Below, piece after piece: positions 8,701 through 16,483 of a stretch of 64,000 nt of DNA; within the stretch, counting starts at the first letter, position 1; every line of letters starts with the position of its first letter. Both the position numbers and the translations under genes were made by a program. The DNA is from UBA1672 sp963977495 (GTDB lineage: Bacteria > Pseudomonadota > Alphaproteobacteria > Micavibrionales > Micavibrionaceae): positions 1,383,037 through 1,447,036 of the forward strand of contig CAXBOT010000001.1 of NCBI GenBank assembly GCA_963977495.1, given 5' to 3'. The notes beneath the pieces were generated by a model. The model saw only the letters and a list, made by a program, of their open reading frames with translations. It made no database searches and was not told where the DNA came from.

Positions 8701-10113
8701 ATGACAAACGTTCAAAACTTTGTGTTTTCTGATGATATCCGCGCGCGGTTTTCACGCGCCATGTCTGAAATGTACCGTGAAGAGGTTCCGGCCTATGGCA
8801 CGTTGCTTGATCTTGTTGCCGATGTGAACAGTGACGTTCTTGCGGCTGATCCGGAATTAAAGGAACGTTTGGCAGAAACCGATAATCTTGATCGTATATC
8901 CGAAGAACGCCACGGCGCCATTCGTTTGGGAACGGCGGACGAGTTGAAAATGATGTCACGCGTCTTTAACGTCATGGGGATGGAGCCTGTGGCCTATTAC
9001 GACCTGACCCAAGCCAACGTGCCTGTACACTCCACCGCGTTTCGTTCTACTGATGCACAAAGCCTGTCCAAATCGCCATTTCGGGTGTTCACCTCCTTGC
9101 TGCGCACTGAATTGATTAAGGATGAGGATTTAAGAACCAAGTCAGAAGATATCCTCGCCCAGCGTGATATTTTCACCCCGCGCCTGCGCGAGCTTGTTAA
9201 TCTGTCCGAAGATCAAGGGGGATTAAGCGAAGCCGAAGCCAATGAATTCATCAAGGAAGCCACCTATACATTCAAATGGCATCAAGATGCCGCCGTGGAC
9301 AAAGATTTCTACGAAGCCTTAAAAGCCGAAGACCCGCGCGCCGCCGATATTGTGTGTTTCAAAGGCCCGCATATCAACCACCTCACCCCGCGCACGCTGG
9401 AGATCGACACCATCCATGCCGATATGCCCAATCGCGGTATGAACCCAAAAAATATTGTAGAAGGCCCGCCGCCAACGCACCCTATTTTACTGCGCCAAAC
9501 ATCATTCAAGGCGCTGACGGAAACTGTAAAGTTTGACGGTGAAGAAGGCCTGCACACCGCGCGCTTTGGCGAAATTGAACAACGCGGCGCAGCCCTCACT
9601 GAAAAAGGCCGCAAGCTCTATGACGAGATTTTGAACGAAGTCCGCGCGGAAATCACGCCCGCGCCTGATGGATCAAACGCCGCAGAATATATGGCCGTTC
9701 TGGAGGATAAATTCAGCAAACGCTTTCCCAACACGCCCGAAGGCATGAACGAAGAAGGCCTCGCCTATTTCCAATATTACGTAACCGATAAAGGCATGGA
9801 TGAGGGCTTGGCGAGTACAGATTTATACGGCCTGCTCGAAGGCGGTCAAATCGCTTACACCCCTATCACATACGAAGATTTTCTTCCTGTCAGCGCAGCA
9901 GGCATCTTCGCGTCTAACGCTTCGGAAAAAGACCGTGAAGACACATTTAAAAGCTCTTCACAGGCCGAGTTTGAAGAAGCATTAGGCCGCCCTGTATGGA
10001 GTGAGTTCAAGCTGTATGATGAAATGGAGCGTAAATCCATCGACGATGCGATTGCACAGCTCGACAAAATTTCACAGCGCATGGATCGCGGAAACGACGC
10101 ACCCGCGCCATAA
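8701..10113 (+). CDS. hglS: 2-oxoadipate dioxygenase/decarboxylase (HglS, DUF1338, YdcJ family)
   Basis: Non-heme Fe(II) enzyme that turns 2-oxoadipate and O2 into D-2-hydroxyglutarate and CO2 in bacterial lysine catabolism. The whole 470-residue protein follows the YdcJ/HglS pattern: EVPAYGTLLDLVADVN at the N-terminus, ERHGAIRLGTADEL (metal His at residue 71), YYDLTQANVPVHSTAFR, SPFRVFTSLLR, QRDIFTPR, GPHINHLTPRTLEID (second metal His), LLRQTSFKAL, ARFGEIEQRGAALT (metal Glu), and YEDFLPVSAAGIF near the C-terminus. It diverges from an ALDH7-type dehydrogenase that makes aminoadipate, so the two probably work in one pathway via an aminotransferase encoded elsewhere. A weak AGG precedes the ATG. 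Control is probably through the dyad at 8653-8669. Confidence 0.94.
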   Translation: MTNVQNFVFSDDIRARFSRAMSEMYREEVPAYGTLLDLVADVNSDVLAADPELKERLAETDNLDRISEERHGAIRLGTADELKMMSRVFNVMGMEPVAYYDLTQANVPVHSTAFRSTDAQSLSKSPFRVFTSLLRTELIKDEDLRTKSEDILAQRDIFTPRLRELVNLSEDQGGLSEAEANEFIKEATYTFKWHQDAAVDKDFYEALKAEDPRAADIVCFKGPHINHLTPRTLEIDTIHADMPNRGMNPKNIVEGPPPTHPILLRQTSFKALTETVKFDGEEGLHTARFGEIEQRGAALTEKGRKLYDEILNEVRAEITPAPDGSNAAEYMAVLEDKFSKRFPNTPEGMNEEGLAYFQYYVTDKGMDEGLASTDLYGLLEGGQIAYTPITYEDFLPVSAAGIFASNASEKDREDTFKSSSQAEFEEALGRPVWSEFKLYDEMERKSIDDAIAQLDKISQRMDRGNDAPAP

Positions 10114-10177
10114 TAAAAGATTTCATTTTTCCTCGCCACTCTGCTACAAGACTGCTCTGAAGGAAGAGTAGTCAATT

Positions 10178-11992
10178 ATGAGTGATCTTATTTTAAGTGT
10201 TGAAGATGCCAGCGTTATGATCGCCGGAAAACCGTTTTTTGACGGCTTGACGTTTCATATCCATTCGGGGCGCAAAATCGCACTTGTCGGGAAAAATGGC
10301 GCGGGTAAAACCACCCTTATGAACATCATCACCGGTGATCGTGAAATTGACGACGGCAGGCACTTCCTATTAGCGGGCACATCAACAGGCTATATGCAGC
10401 AACAAGTCGAGCCAACCCCCGGTAAAACCGTACGCGAATTTGTGTTCGAGGGCTTAAGCGACGACCTTGAAGACTGGGATATTGATTACCGAATAGAGAT
10501 GGTCATCGCGCCCCTGCTCTTAAATGTTGATGACACGCTGGAGCATTTATCAGGCGGACAGCTACGCCGCGCAGCACTGGCCAGAGCATTGGTCGAAGAG
10601 CCGGATATTCTGCTGCTTGACGAGCCAACCAACCACATGGATCTTGAGCTTATCGAATGGCTGGAGAATTATATCGCGGGTTATCGCGGCGCCGTCTTGA
10701 TTGTATCGCACGATCGCAGATTTCTGGCCAACACAACAGACCGCGTCTTCTGGCTTGATCGCGGCGAGTTGAAAGTCGCCCCCAAAGGATTCGCACATTT
10801 TGAAGAATGGTCAGCAGAATTATTAGAGCAAGAAGGCCGCGCCCTGCATAACCGCGCCAAAAAAGTCGAACAAGAAATGGCATGGGCGAATAAAGGCGTT
10901 AAGGCGCGCGTTAAACGCAATGTCCGCCGCCAATCCCAAGCCTTTGAAGCCAGAGACGCACTCGAAAAAGATCAAAAAGCCTATCGCCGCGTCACCTCAA
11001 CCATTGATTTGCCGCCAATCACCGCCGAAGAATCGTCGCGCAATGTTGTTGAATTTTTTGGTGTTGGAAAATCCTATGACGACAAACGCATTCTTGATAA
11101 ATTTAACATGCGGATCAAACGCAAAGACCGCATTGGCATTTTAGGAAAAAACGGCGCAGGAAAAACCACATTCTTGCGTATGCTCACAGGCGAAGAAGCC
11201 CCCGATAGTGGCCGCGTCAAAATGGCAAAAAACCTAACATTCAGCTATTTCGATCAAAAACGCTCCATGTTGCAGCATGACAAATCATTGAAAGACAATC
11301 TTTGCCCCGAAGGCGCGGATTATCTGGATGTACGCGGCAAATCGCGCCATGTTTGCGGCTATCTAAAGGACTTTTTGTTCGATCCCGAAGACGCATGGCG
11401 CGCGGTGAACACATTATCGGGCGGACAGAAAAACCGCCTGATGCTGGCGAAGGTTCTGGCCGACCCCGGCTCGATGCTGATCTTGGATGAACCGACCAAC
11501 GATCTGGATATGGATACGCTCGATATGCTGACCAGCGTTCTTAAAACCTATGACGGCACGCTGTTTGTTGTATCGCATGATCGTGATTTCCTCGATCAAG
11601 TCGTGACCAAGACGCTCGTCTTTGAAGGCGAAGGCGTGGTTGAGGGCATTGTTGGCGGCTACAGCGATTATATCGCCTTTAAAAAATCCCAAAGCGCACC
11701 ACCGCCGGAAAAAGAACAGAAGAAAAACGCGCCCAAAACCGCCAAGGACACCCCCGCAAAAGAACCCGTGGTCTTTAGTTACAAGCATAAGCGTGAATTG
11801 GAATTACTGCCCAAGGACATCAAAAAGCTGGAAAAAGAAGTGGCGAAGCTTGAAACGTTGCTGGCTGATCCTGATTTCTACATCAAAGATGCCGACGCAT
11901 TTATGAACGCCTCCACCCGCCTGCCCGAAGCCAAAGACGAACTGGACAAAGCCGAACTGCGTTGGTTAGAATTGGAAGAGATGAAGGGTTAA
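10178..11992 (+). CDS. ABC-F family ATPase, Uup-like
   Basis: Soluble protein of 604 residues with two ABC ATPase cassettes and no membrane segment, the ABC-F layout. Cassette 1: GKNGAGKTTLM (Walker A), LSGGQLRRAALARAL (signature), LLLDEPTNHMDLELI (Walker B). Cassette 2: GKNGAGKTTFLRML, LSGGQKNRLMLAKVL, LILDEPTNDLDMDTLD. Between them is a charged linker rich in Arg/Lys. After residue 530 comes an acidic-basic helical tail (KDIKKLEKEVAKLETLLADPDFY) like the Uup C-terminal coiled coil. ABC-F proteins act on the ribosome; Uup is linked to stalled or collided ribosomes and transposon excision in E. coli. GGAAGAG precedes the ATG. The last 69 bases of this gene are repeated at 12611, see the repeat entries. 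EttA is less likely because of the C-terminal tail. Confidence 0.92.
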   Translation: MSDLILSVEDASVMIAGKPFFDGLTFHIHSGRKIALVGKNGAGKTTLMNIITGDREIDDGRHFLLAGTSTGYMQQQVEPTPGKTVREFVFEGLSDDLEDWDIDYRIEMVIAPLLLNVDDTLEHLSGGQLRRAALARALVEEPDILLLDEPTNHMDLELIEWLENYIAGYRGAVLIVSHDRRFLANTTDRVFWLDRGELKVAPKGFAHFEEWSAELLEQEGRALHNRAKKVEQEMAWANKGVKARVKRNVRRQSQAFEARDALEKDQKAYRRVTSTIDLPPITAEESSRNVVEFFGVGKSYDDKRILDKFNMRIKRKDRIGILGKNGAGKTTFLRMLTGEEAPDSGRVKMAKNLTFSYFDQKRSMLQHDKSLKDNLCPEGADYLDVRGKSRHVCGYLKDFLFDPEDAWRAVNTLSGGQKNRLMLAKVLADPGSMLILDEPTNDLDMDTLDMLTSVLKTYDGTLFVVSHDRDFLDQVVTKTLVFEGEGVVEGIVGGYSDYIAFKKSQSAPPPEKEQKKNAPKTAKDTPAKEPVVFSYKHKRELELLPKDIKKLEKEVAKLETLLADPDFYIKDADAFMNASTRLPEAKDELDKAELRWLELEEMKG

Positions 11993-12035
11993 CTCTCCTT
12001 TTTTAATAATGTGCCATAAGGCAAAGCATGGGGAA
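11924..12035 (+). repeat. Direct repeat A, copy 1 (3' end of the ABC-F gene plus downstream)
   Basis: This is the end of the ABC-F coding sequence (from PEAKDELDK to the stop) plus about 43 bases after it, ending in an AATAATGTGC segment. About 110 bases recur at 12611-12720 with only scattered substitutions, including the stop codon. Copy 1 is the intact gene end. Confidence 0.85.
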
Positions 12036-12047
12036 AAAGCGCACGAA

Positions 12048-12131
12048 ATGATACGAAAAATAATATTGTTGTTTTCTTTGTTTTGTATTATCGCCTGTCA
12101 TGCTGCGTGGAAGATTTTCCTGTTCCAATAA
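12048..12131 (+). pseudogene. Out-of-frame lipoprotein signal peptide in front of the 12083 gene
   Basis: An ATG at 12048 opens a 27-codon frame reading MIRKIILLFSLFCIIACHAA: charged start, hydrophobic core and a lipobox-like IIAC, a typical lipoprotein signal. It stops at 12129. The following gene continues in the -1 frame from the same spot. Restoring one base near GCGTGG (about 12108) would join them as CHAA-VEDFPVP. I read this as a one-base deletion or an assembly error. Confidence 0.55.
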
Positions 12132-12526
12132 AAACAAAGGGAGCAGAATATAGCAAACTTGAGAGATGTTTTTTTAATTTATCTACTGAGAAAAGCATAG
12201 AGGTCTTCCACGAAAAATCTGTTGATGATCAATACAGGTTGCTTATTTTTGGAAGTCAGTTCAGGCATCCGCCGTCTCTCTATTTAACAAGAGAATTTGC
12301 TAAGAATGGTCCATCAGTTTTACCTTTTCTAAAGATAAAACTGATGGAGGTTAAAGACGATGAGACAATCCGCGATATTGTAGTAACAATAATTTTTATG
12401 AACGATTTGGGCTTGTATGATGTAAAGTCAGACGCAGATTTAATGACCTTATTAAGTAAAAAAGCAGATTCCATGAGTGGGTGGAAGGATTTTGTGCAAG
12501 ATCAAATTAATGAACTGAAGAAATAA
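12083..12526 (+). CDS. Hypothetical AT-rich cargo protein, probably a frameshifted lipoprotein
   Basis: Product of up to 147 residues with no recognised family. The only in-frame start available upstream is a TTG at 12083 without a ribosome binding site. A convincing lipoprotein signal sits in another frame just upstream (12048-12131), so the true product was probably a lipoprotein beginning there. The body contains Cys-poor alpha-helical stretches (LLIFGSQFRHPPSLYLTREFAK, then IVVTIIFMNDLGLYDV). Base composition is clearly more AT-rich than the ABC-F gene before it, and the gene lies between direct repeats A1 (11924) and B1 (12532), suggesting acquired DNA. Expression of this exact frame is doubtful. 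Confidence 0.5.
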   Translation: MYYRLSCCVEDFPVPIKTKGAEYSKLERCFFNLSTEKSIEVFHEKSVDDQYRLLIFGSQFRHPPSLYLTREFAKNGPSVLPFLKIKLMEVKDDETIRDIVVTIIFMNDLGLYDVKSDADLMTLLSKKADSMSGWKDFVQDQINELKK

Positions 12527-12531
12527 TAACG

Positions 12532-12599
12532 AAAACACCCCCTTATTTCCCCCAAAGCACATCATCAAATACGTAAATTGAGTGCCTATTACAGGCGAC
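12532..12599 (+). repeat. Direct repeat B, copy 1
   Basis: A segment of about 67 bases after the first cargo gene, sharing its core CAAATACGTAAATTGA and most of the rest with 13397-13462. It is followed at once by repeat A copy 2. It does not look coding. Confidence 0.8.
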
Positions 12600-12610
12600 T
12601 TTTAGCTAGC

Positions 12611-12720
12611 CCCGAAGCCAAAGACGAACTGGACAAAGCCGCGCTACGTTGGTTAGAATTGGAAGAGATGAAGGGCTAACCCTCTTTTTTTAATAATGTG
12701 CGATATGGCAAAGTATGGAA
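12611..12720 (+). repeat. Direct repeat A, copy 2 (duplicated 3' end of the ABC-F gene)
   Basis: Near-copy of 11924-12035. It keeps the codons for the last 22 or so residues and the stop of the ABC-F protein but has no start or upstream gene, so it is a non-functional gene-end remnant. It leads directly into the second cargo gene at 12747. Confidence 0.85.
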
Positions 12721-12746
12721 AATGCTAATGAAAGAAGGGGCATTCA

Positions 12747-13367
12747 ATGAAAGTTCTAAAGATACTTCTCCCTTCGCTTTTTATTTTATGGCTATTAACT
12801 TTAGGCATCCATTTCCACCACGAAGAACGACATAACAAATTTATTTTTAATTCAGTTAGTAACTCAGCCGTAGAATTAAAACCGGCAGTTTACGCACATG
12901 AATTTAATTATAAAGATCATGAATTCTTTTATGGAATTCCATTCGTACTTTCCTATTCCGGTGTTATTCAGCCACTTCCAGGTTCGTTACGCTTAAAATT
13001 TCACACTTCAGATAATTTAATAGGAGCTAAAGTCTATGTTGAAAATGTATACGTTAGATATCACAAGAGTAGTAACCATGAAAAAACTAAATGTGAGAAA
13101 CCAGCATCAAATAGCTCTGTAAAAGAAGAAACATTTAACCCAGGCTATACTGAAGCAATTACAAGAGTAACATATGAAGCAGATATAAGAGTGCTAAACT
13201 GTATTTTTAAAAGAGAAGATTTTGACCTTACAACTGAAGGATATATTTTACATGGAGATGAAAAAATAATATTTGAATTTACAAACCAAGCTCGTTATTT
13301 GAATTCTGGTATTACTTGGGTTCCAGGGTGGCCTTTACTGTATGTAGCAGTAACTGGTGGTGCATAA
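12747..13367 (+). CDS. Hypothetical AT-rich cargo protein with N-terminal membrane anchor
   Basis: Protein of 206 residues of unknown function. The ATG has AAGGGG eight bases upstream. Residues 5-22 (KILLPSLFILWLLTLGIH) form one hydrophobic segment, a signal anchor or uncleaved signal peptide. The rest looks like a beta-rich extracytoplasmic domain (PGSLRLKFHTSDNLIGAKVYVENVYVRY) with a KTKCEKP loop and a second cysteine in VLNCIF that could pair. Base composition is markedly AT-rich against the flanking ABC-F and MNIO genes, suggesting acquisition. It occupies the same place relative to repeats A2 and B2 as the 12083 gene does to A1 and B1, yet the two proteins show no evident similarity. An immunity, surface or inhibitor role would be a guess. 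Confidence 0.75.
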   Translation: MKVLKILLPSLFILWLLTLGIHFHHEERHNKFIFNSVSNSAVELKPAVYAHEFNYKDHEFFYGIPFVLSYSGVIQPLPGSLRLKFHTSDNLIGAKVYVENVYVRYHKSSNHEKTKCEKPASNSSVKEETFNPGYTEAITRVTYEADIRVLNCIFKREDFDLTTEGYILHGDEKIIFEFTNQARYLNSGITWVPGWPLLYVAVTGGA

Positions 13368-13396
13368 AATACAATTTTTAAATATATAAACCTACA

Positions 13397-13462
13397 AAAA
13401 CAACCCCTTAGTTCCCATAAGACACACTATCAAATACGTAAATTGAATACTTATTACAGGTA
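13397..13462 (+). repeat. Direct repeat B, copy 2
   Basis: Second copy of the 12532-12599 segment, with the identical core CAAATACGTAAATTGA and a shared TATTACAGG end. It runs up to the 3' end of the MNIO gene (stop at 13468-13470). Copy 1 may also end in a short remnant resembling that gene end, so the repeated unit may be a whole convergent-gene junction. Confidence 0.8.
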
Positions 13463-13467
13463 AGCCC

Positions 13468-15117
13468 CTAAGCCGCCTTCGCGAGCAGGCCGTTACTCAT
13501 CCATTTTGAAAACCATGCACCGATGGAGGCCATGACTTCTTCATCATCTTCGGGGACAGCCGCGCTGAGCGCTTCACCGACGGGCAGGCCGTTAAACAGT
13601 GAGGACAGTACCATATATTCGCGTTCCTCCAGATCGAGCCGCCAAATCTCATCGTCATGGCGATAGACCACCATAAAGGATGGGGATTTTTCAGGCGCGT
13701 CAGGATTTTCGCCTGCCAGATGCGCGTTGTAATACGCATTCACCGGATAGGAAAAGGCGAGCAGCTTGAGCGCCGCGCGCGGGTTCAAGCTCAAATCCAT
13801 AAAGCTTTCAGGGTCTACCCCAGCCAGATCATCAGGGCGCAGCGCATCTGTTTCCACCGCATCGAAAACGCGCGACAGAACGGTTTCCAGCACTGACAGC
13901 TCATAGAAAAACGGCACTTCGTTCTCTCGTACATATTCGGGGAAACGATCGATATAGCGCGCAACATTGAAATGCGCGGACGGCGTTGCCTCAATATAGG
14001 CATCGAGCATATCATTAAACTTATCCTTTCCCATCGCATCACGCAGCGCGGGGTAATCCTCATACACGCTGTCGAATAAGCGATAGCGATAGCCATTGAT
14101 GTAGCTTTGGATTTGTTCGGAGGGGGCAAAGTCAGGTTTGGGGATGATGCGCTCTTCGGGGTTCATAAGATCGCCATTGCCATCCAATATGGCGTTTTGC
14201 ATATCGGCCAGCTCTTCCTTATAGGCCAAGGGCTGTTCCGGCGGGCGCATATTATCGCGGAACGATTTGAAATGCGGCATCTCTGTCGGCCCTTGGGATT
14301 GCTTCGCCCAATGGCGCGCTTTGGCCAATTCCTCCATCATCACAGGGAACTCAGGGATGTTATCATCCCATTCCACCATCGTACTGATCGCACCGGCCTT
14401 GTTGATCGCATAAGAATACAGCGTCCAGACTTCATCAATCACGTGATTATCATGCGTATCAATAATGTGCGTCCCCATATTGGCGTGCCCCGCCAGATGA
14501 ATCTGCGCGACGTCGCATAAGGGCATCGCGTCAATATAGGTTTTCGGATCCCAGCGGTGGTTATAGCAACTGACATAAATATTATTCACATCAAGCAACA
14601 GCCCGCAGCCGGAGCCCTCAACCATGCGCGCGATAAATTCCCATTCACTCATGGAAGATGCGGTAAATTCCAGATAGGTCGACGGGTTTTCAAGAACAAT
14701 CCTGCGCCCTAAATAATCCTGCACCTGTTTGATGCGTTCGATAATATGTTTGAGGGCTTCTTCCGTATAGGGAACGGGCAGCAAATCATGCGTATTTTTA
14801 TGCGCAATCCCTGTCCAGCATAAATGATCGGATATCCATTTGGGTTTTACATGCTGCTCCAGCTTTTTGAGCTTCTCCAGATATTCGGAATTCAGCGGGT
14901 CAACCGTACCGATAGACAGCGACACACCATGCATGACAATGGGGTATTGCTCTTTTAATTCATCAAGAATACGGCGCGGCTTTCCGTCTGTATCCATATA
15001 ATTTTCCGTGATAATTTCGAACCAATCCACATCGGGACGGTTTTCTTTGATGTAAGAGAAATGGGTTGGACGAAATCCCAACCCATACCCCAATTTTGGA
15101 AAGTTTTGTTTTTCCAT
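13468..15117 (-). CDS. Fused MNIO (DUF692) and DUF2063 maturation enzyme for a cysteine-rich peptide
   Basis: A 549-residue protein in two parts. Residues 1 to about 280 are a DUF692 TIM barrel of the multinuclear non-heme iron oxidative (MNIO) family. Candidate iron ligands appear in the expected order: MHGVSLSIG (H63), SDHLCW (H98), LENPSTYLEF (E143), LLLDVNNIYVS (D176), IHLAGHANMG (H207, H211), IDTHDNHV (H222) and VEWDDNIPEF (E249). Residues from about 305 to the end match the DUF2063 type (YINGYRYRLFDSVYEDYPAL, FNVARYIDRFPEY), the partner protein normally encoded separately and thought to recruit the precursor. MNIO enzymes oxidise cysteines of precursor peptides to thiooxazole- or thioamide-type groups that bind copper. 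The gene follows, nine bases after its stop, a cysteine-rich precursor gene. The fusion into one chain is notable. Confidence 0.92.
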   Translation of the reverse strand: MEKQNFPKLGYGLGFRPTHFSYIKENRPDVDWFEIITENYMDTDGKPRRILDELKEQYPIVMHGVSLSIGTVDPLNSEYLEKLKKLEQHVKPKWISDHLCWTGIAHKNTHDLLPVPYTEEALKHIIERIKQVQDYLGRRIVLENPSTYLEFTASSMSEWEFIARMVEGSGCGLLLDVNNIYVSCYNHRWDPKTYIDAMPLCDVAQIHLAGHANMGTHIIDTHDNHVIDEVWTLYSYAINKAGAISTMVEWDDNIPEFPVMMEELAKARHWAKQSQGPTEMPHFKSFRDNMRPPEQPLAYKEELADMQNAILDGNGDLMNPEERIIPKPDFAPSEQIQSYINGYRYRLFDSVYEDYPALRDAMGKDKFNDMLDAYIEATPSAHFNVARYIDRFPEYVRENEVPFFYELSVLETVLSRVFDAVETDALRPDDLAGVDPESFMDLSLNPRAALKLLAFSYPVNAYYNAHLAGENPDAPEKSPSFMVVYRHDDEIWRLDLEEREYMVLSSLFNGLPVGEALSAAVPEDDEEVMASIGAWFSKWMSNGLLAKAA

Positions 15118-15126
15118 TATACAATC

Positions 15127-15468
15127 TTAGTCGTTGTAGCGTGAGCCATCATTGTGATCGCCCGTACATGTGCTACCACTCTTGGTTTTACAAGATGTTT
15201 TGCCCTTGCAATCAGCCTTTGCTTTGCAAGATGTCTTGTCTTTACAGCTATGTTTTGCTTTACAACTCGTTTTACCTTTACAGCCATGGGACGCTTTACA
15301 GCTACTTTTTTCAGTCTTTTTTCCGCAACCTGCTGCGCTACAGCCATTTGTGCCTGAACCGGCAAAAGCGGGAGCGGCAGAAAATGCGCCGACAGCCAGC
15401 ATTCCGGCAAACGCCGCAGCAGCAAGCTTCTTATTGATTGGCTTTTTCACTAAAGTTGTTGTGTGCAT
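15127..15468 (-). CDS. Bufferin-like secreted precursor peptide with hexad cysteine repeats
   Basis: A 113-residue protein. Residues 1-36 are a Sec signal peptide (basic start, AAAAFAGMLAVGAFS core, APAFA cleavage site). The mature part has ten cysteines at 43, 48, 57, 63, 69, 75, 81, 87, 93 and 101; seven of them (57-93) are spaced exactly six residues apart, each followed by Lys, in units such as CKGKTS and CKAKHS. It carries almost no hydrophobic residues. Together with the MNIO/DUF2063 enzyme downstream, this indicates a periplasmic RiPP of the bufferin/HvfA kind whose cysteines are modified to bind copper. AGAGGA lies seven bases before the ATG. An ECF-type promoter candidate is at 15505-15530. 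The repeat arrangement differs from the four-cysteine bufferin type I know. Alternative: an unmodified metallothionein-like protein. Confidence 0.85.
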   Translation of the reverse strand: MHTTTLVKKPINKKLAAAAFAGMLAVGAFSAAPAFAGSGTNGCSAAGCGKKTEKSSCKASHGCKGKTSCKAKHSCKDKTSCKAKADCKGKTSCKTKSGSTCTGDHNDGSRYND

Positions 15469-15504
15469 AATTTATTCCTCTAAAAATGTTAAGTTGGTTA
15501 AGAA

Positions 15505-15530
15505 TTCGACTCAGCTACCAAAAAGTTACA
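15505..15530 (-). promoter_or_regulatory. ECF-sigma-type promoter candidate for the precursor-MNIO operon
   Basis: On the minus strand TGTAAC and CGAA are separated by 16 bases and end about 37 bases before the precursor ATG. This -35/-10 form is typical of ECF sigma factors, and bufferin operons in Caulobacter are known to be under an ECF sigma (SigF). No sigF-nrsF pair is adjacent here. The site is a sequence match only. Confidence 0.45.
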
Positions 15531-15655
15531 TGATAAAATCAAACCTTGTTACAAATTTCTGGACCCAAAACAAAAATCAAAGGGCAAAACCTTTACTTCC
15601 TGAAGTCTTTACGATATTTTCCACAAGTTGAAAATCAGGCGATAAGGAAAATAGC

Positions 15656-16483
15656 ATGTGTTGGAGTGGAGAAGCATCTGCAGTTCTTGCAACAATCGGC
15701 ATAGCCACCACGGTTTATGCGGCCTATAAAAAAGAAGATCCGCGCCTATACCTCGCTTTGGGTTACTTCTCTGCGATGGAATTGCTGCAGGCTTTCACCT
15801 ATTCCGTAATTGATCAATGCGCCCTGCCATCGAACCAAATCGCAACAATATTGGGCTATCTCCATATTACCTTCCAGCCGTTCTTCATTAATTTGATCTC
15901 TATGTATTTTATACCCAACGTGATCCGCAAGAAAATCGAATGGCCGGTTTATACGCTCTGCTTTATATCCGCTGTTGTTATGCTGCTACAGCTCTATCCG
16001 TTTGAATGGGCGGGGCAATGTGAATTAGGGCGCAATATGTGCGCAGAGCAGCTCTGCTCCGTTTCCGGCGATTGGCATATCGCATGGGATGTACCGACCA
16101 ACGGTATGCTCAATTTCATCACAGTTGAATCCTGGGCACAGTTCTTAAGCCTGTACCCCACTTACTTCTTTGTGGGTATCTTGCTGCCGTTTTTATATGG
16201 GTCGTGGCGCTTTACCATCTATCACTTCCTGATCGGGCCACAGCTATCTATGCTACTGACCAGCAACCCTAACGAAGTGGCGGCTATCTGGTGCTTGCTG
16301 TCTATCGGTATCTTGCTGCTGGTCGTGAAAACCCCTGTGCGACAAATCATGTTCATCAAACGATGGGTGTTCTGGCCAAAGAAATATAAAGAGGTCATTG
16401 CCACAGAATGGGATGCGCGCCGTCAGAAAGACGCACTGAAAAAAGCTGAGAAGGCCGAAAAGAAGAAAGAAAAAGAAGCGTGA
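15656..16483 (+). CDS. DUF5765-type integral membrane protein
   Basis: A 275-residue protein with about seven hydrophobic segments and a highly charged C-terminal tail (KDALKKAEKAEKKKEKEA). It opens with MCWSGEAS, the hallmark start of the DUF5765 family, and has several cysteines in loop regions (CELGRNMCAEQLC) that might be redox or metal active. Function of the family is unknown. ATAAGGA precedes the ATG. The gene diverges from the bufferin-like operon and converges with the desaturase gene. The stretch after its stop contains a decayed copy of its own 3' half, so this locus has been duplicated. Confidence 0.8.
   Translation: MCWSGEASAVLATIGIATTVYAAYKKEDPRLYLALGYFSAMELLQAFTYSVIDQCALPSNQIATILGYLHITFQPFFINLISMYFIPNVIRKKIEWPVYTLCFISAVVMLLQLYPFEWAGQCELGRNMCAEQLCSVSGDWHIAWDVPTNGMLNFITVESWAQFLSLYPTYFFVGILLPFLYGSWRFTIYHFLIGPQLSMLLTSNPNEVAAIWCLLSIGILLLVVKTPVRQIMFIKRWVFWPKKYKEVIATEWDARRQKDALKKAEKAEKKKEKEA

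Noticed and set aside
8597..8959. N-terminal extension of the ALDH7 gene by about 120 codons
   Set aside because: The extension runs through the divergent promoter and the start of hglS, has no family similarity, and a good start with ribosome binding site exists at 8596.
11924..13463. Integron or transposon carrying the cargo genes
   Set aside because: No integrase, transposase, attC-like folded sites or terminal inverted repeats were seen; only direct repeats of the flanking gene end.
15066..15631. Plus-strand open frames over the bufferin precursor gene
   Set aside because: They are antisense shadows of the repetitive precursor and the MNIO start; the minus-strand frame has signal peptide, ribosome binding site and operon context.
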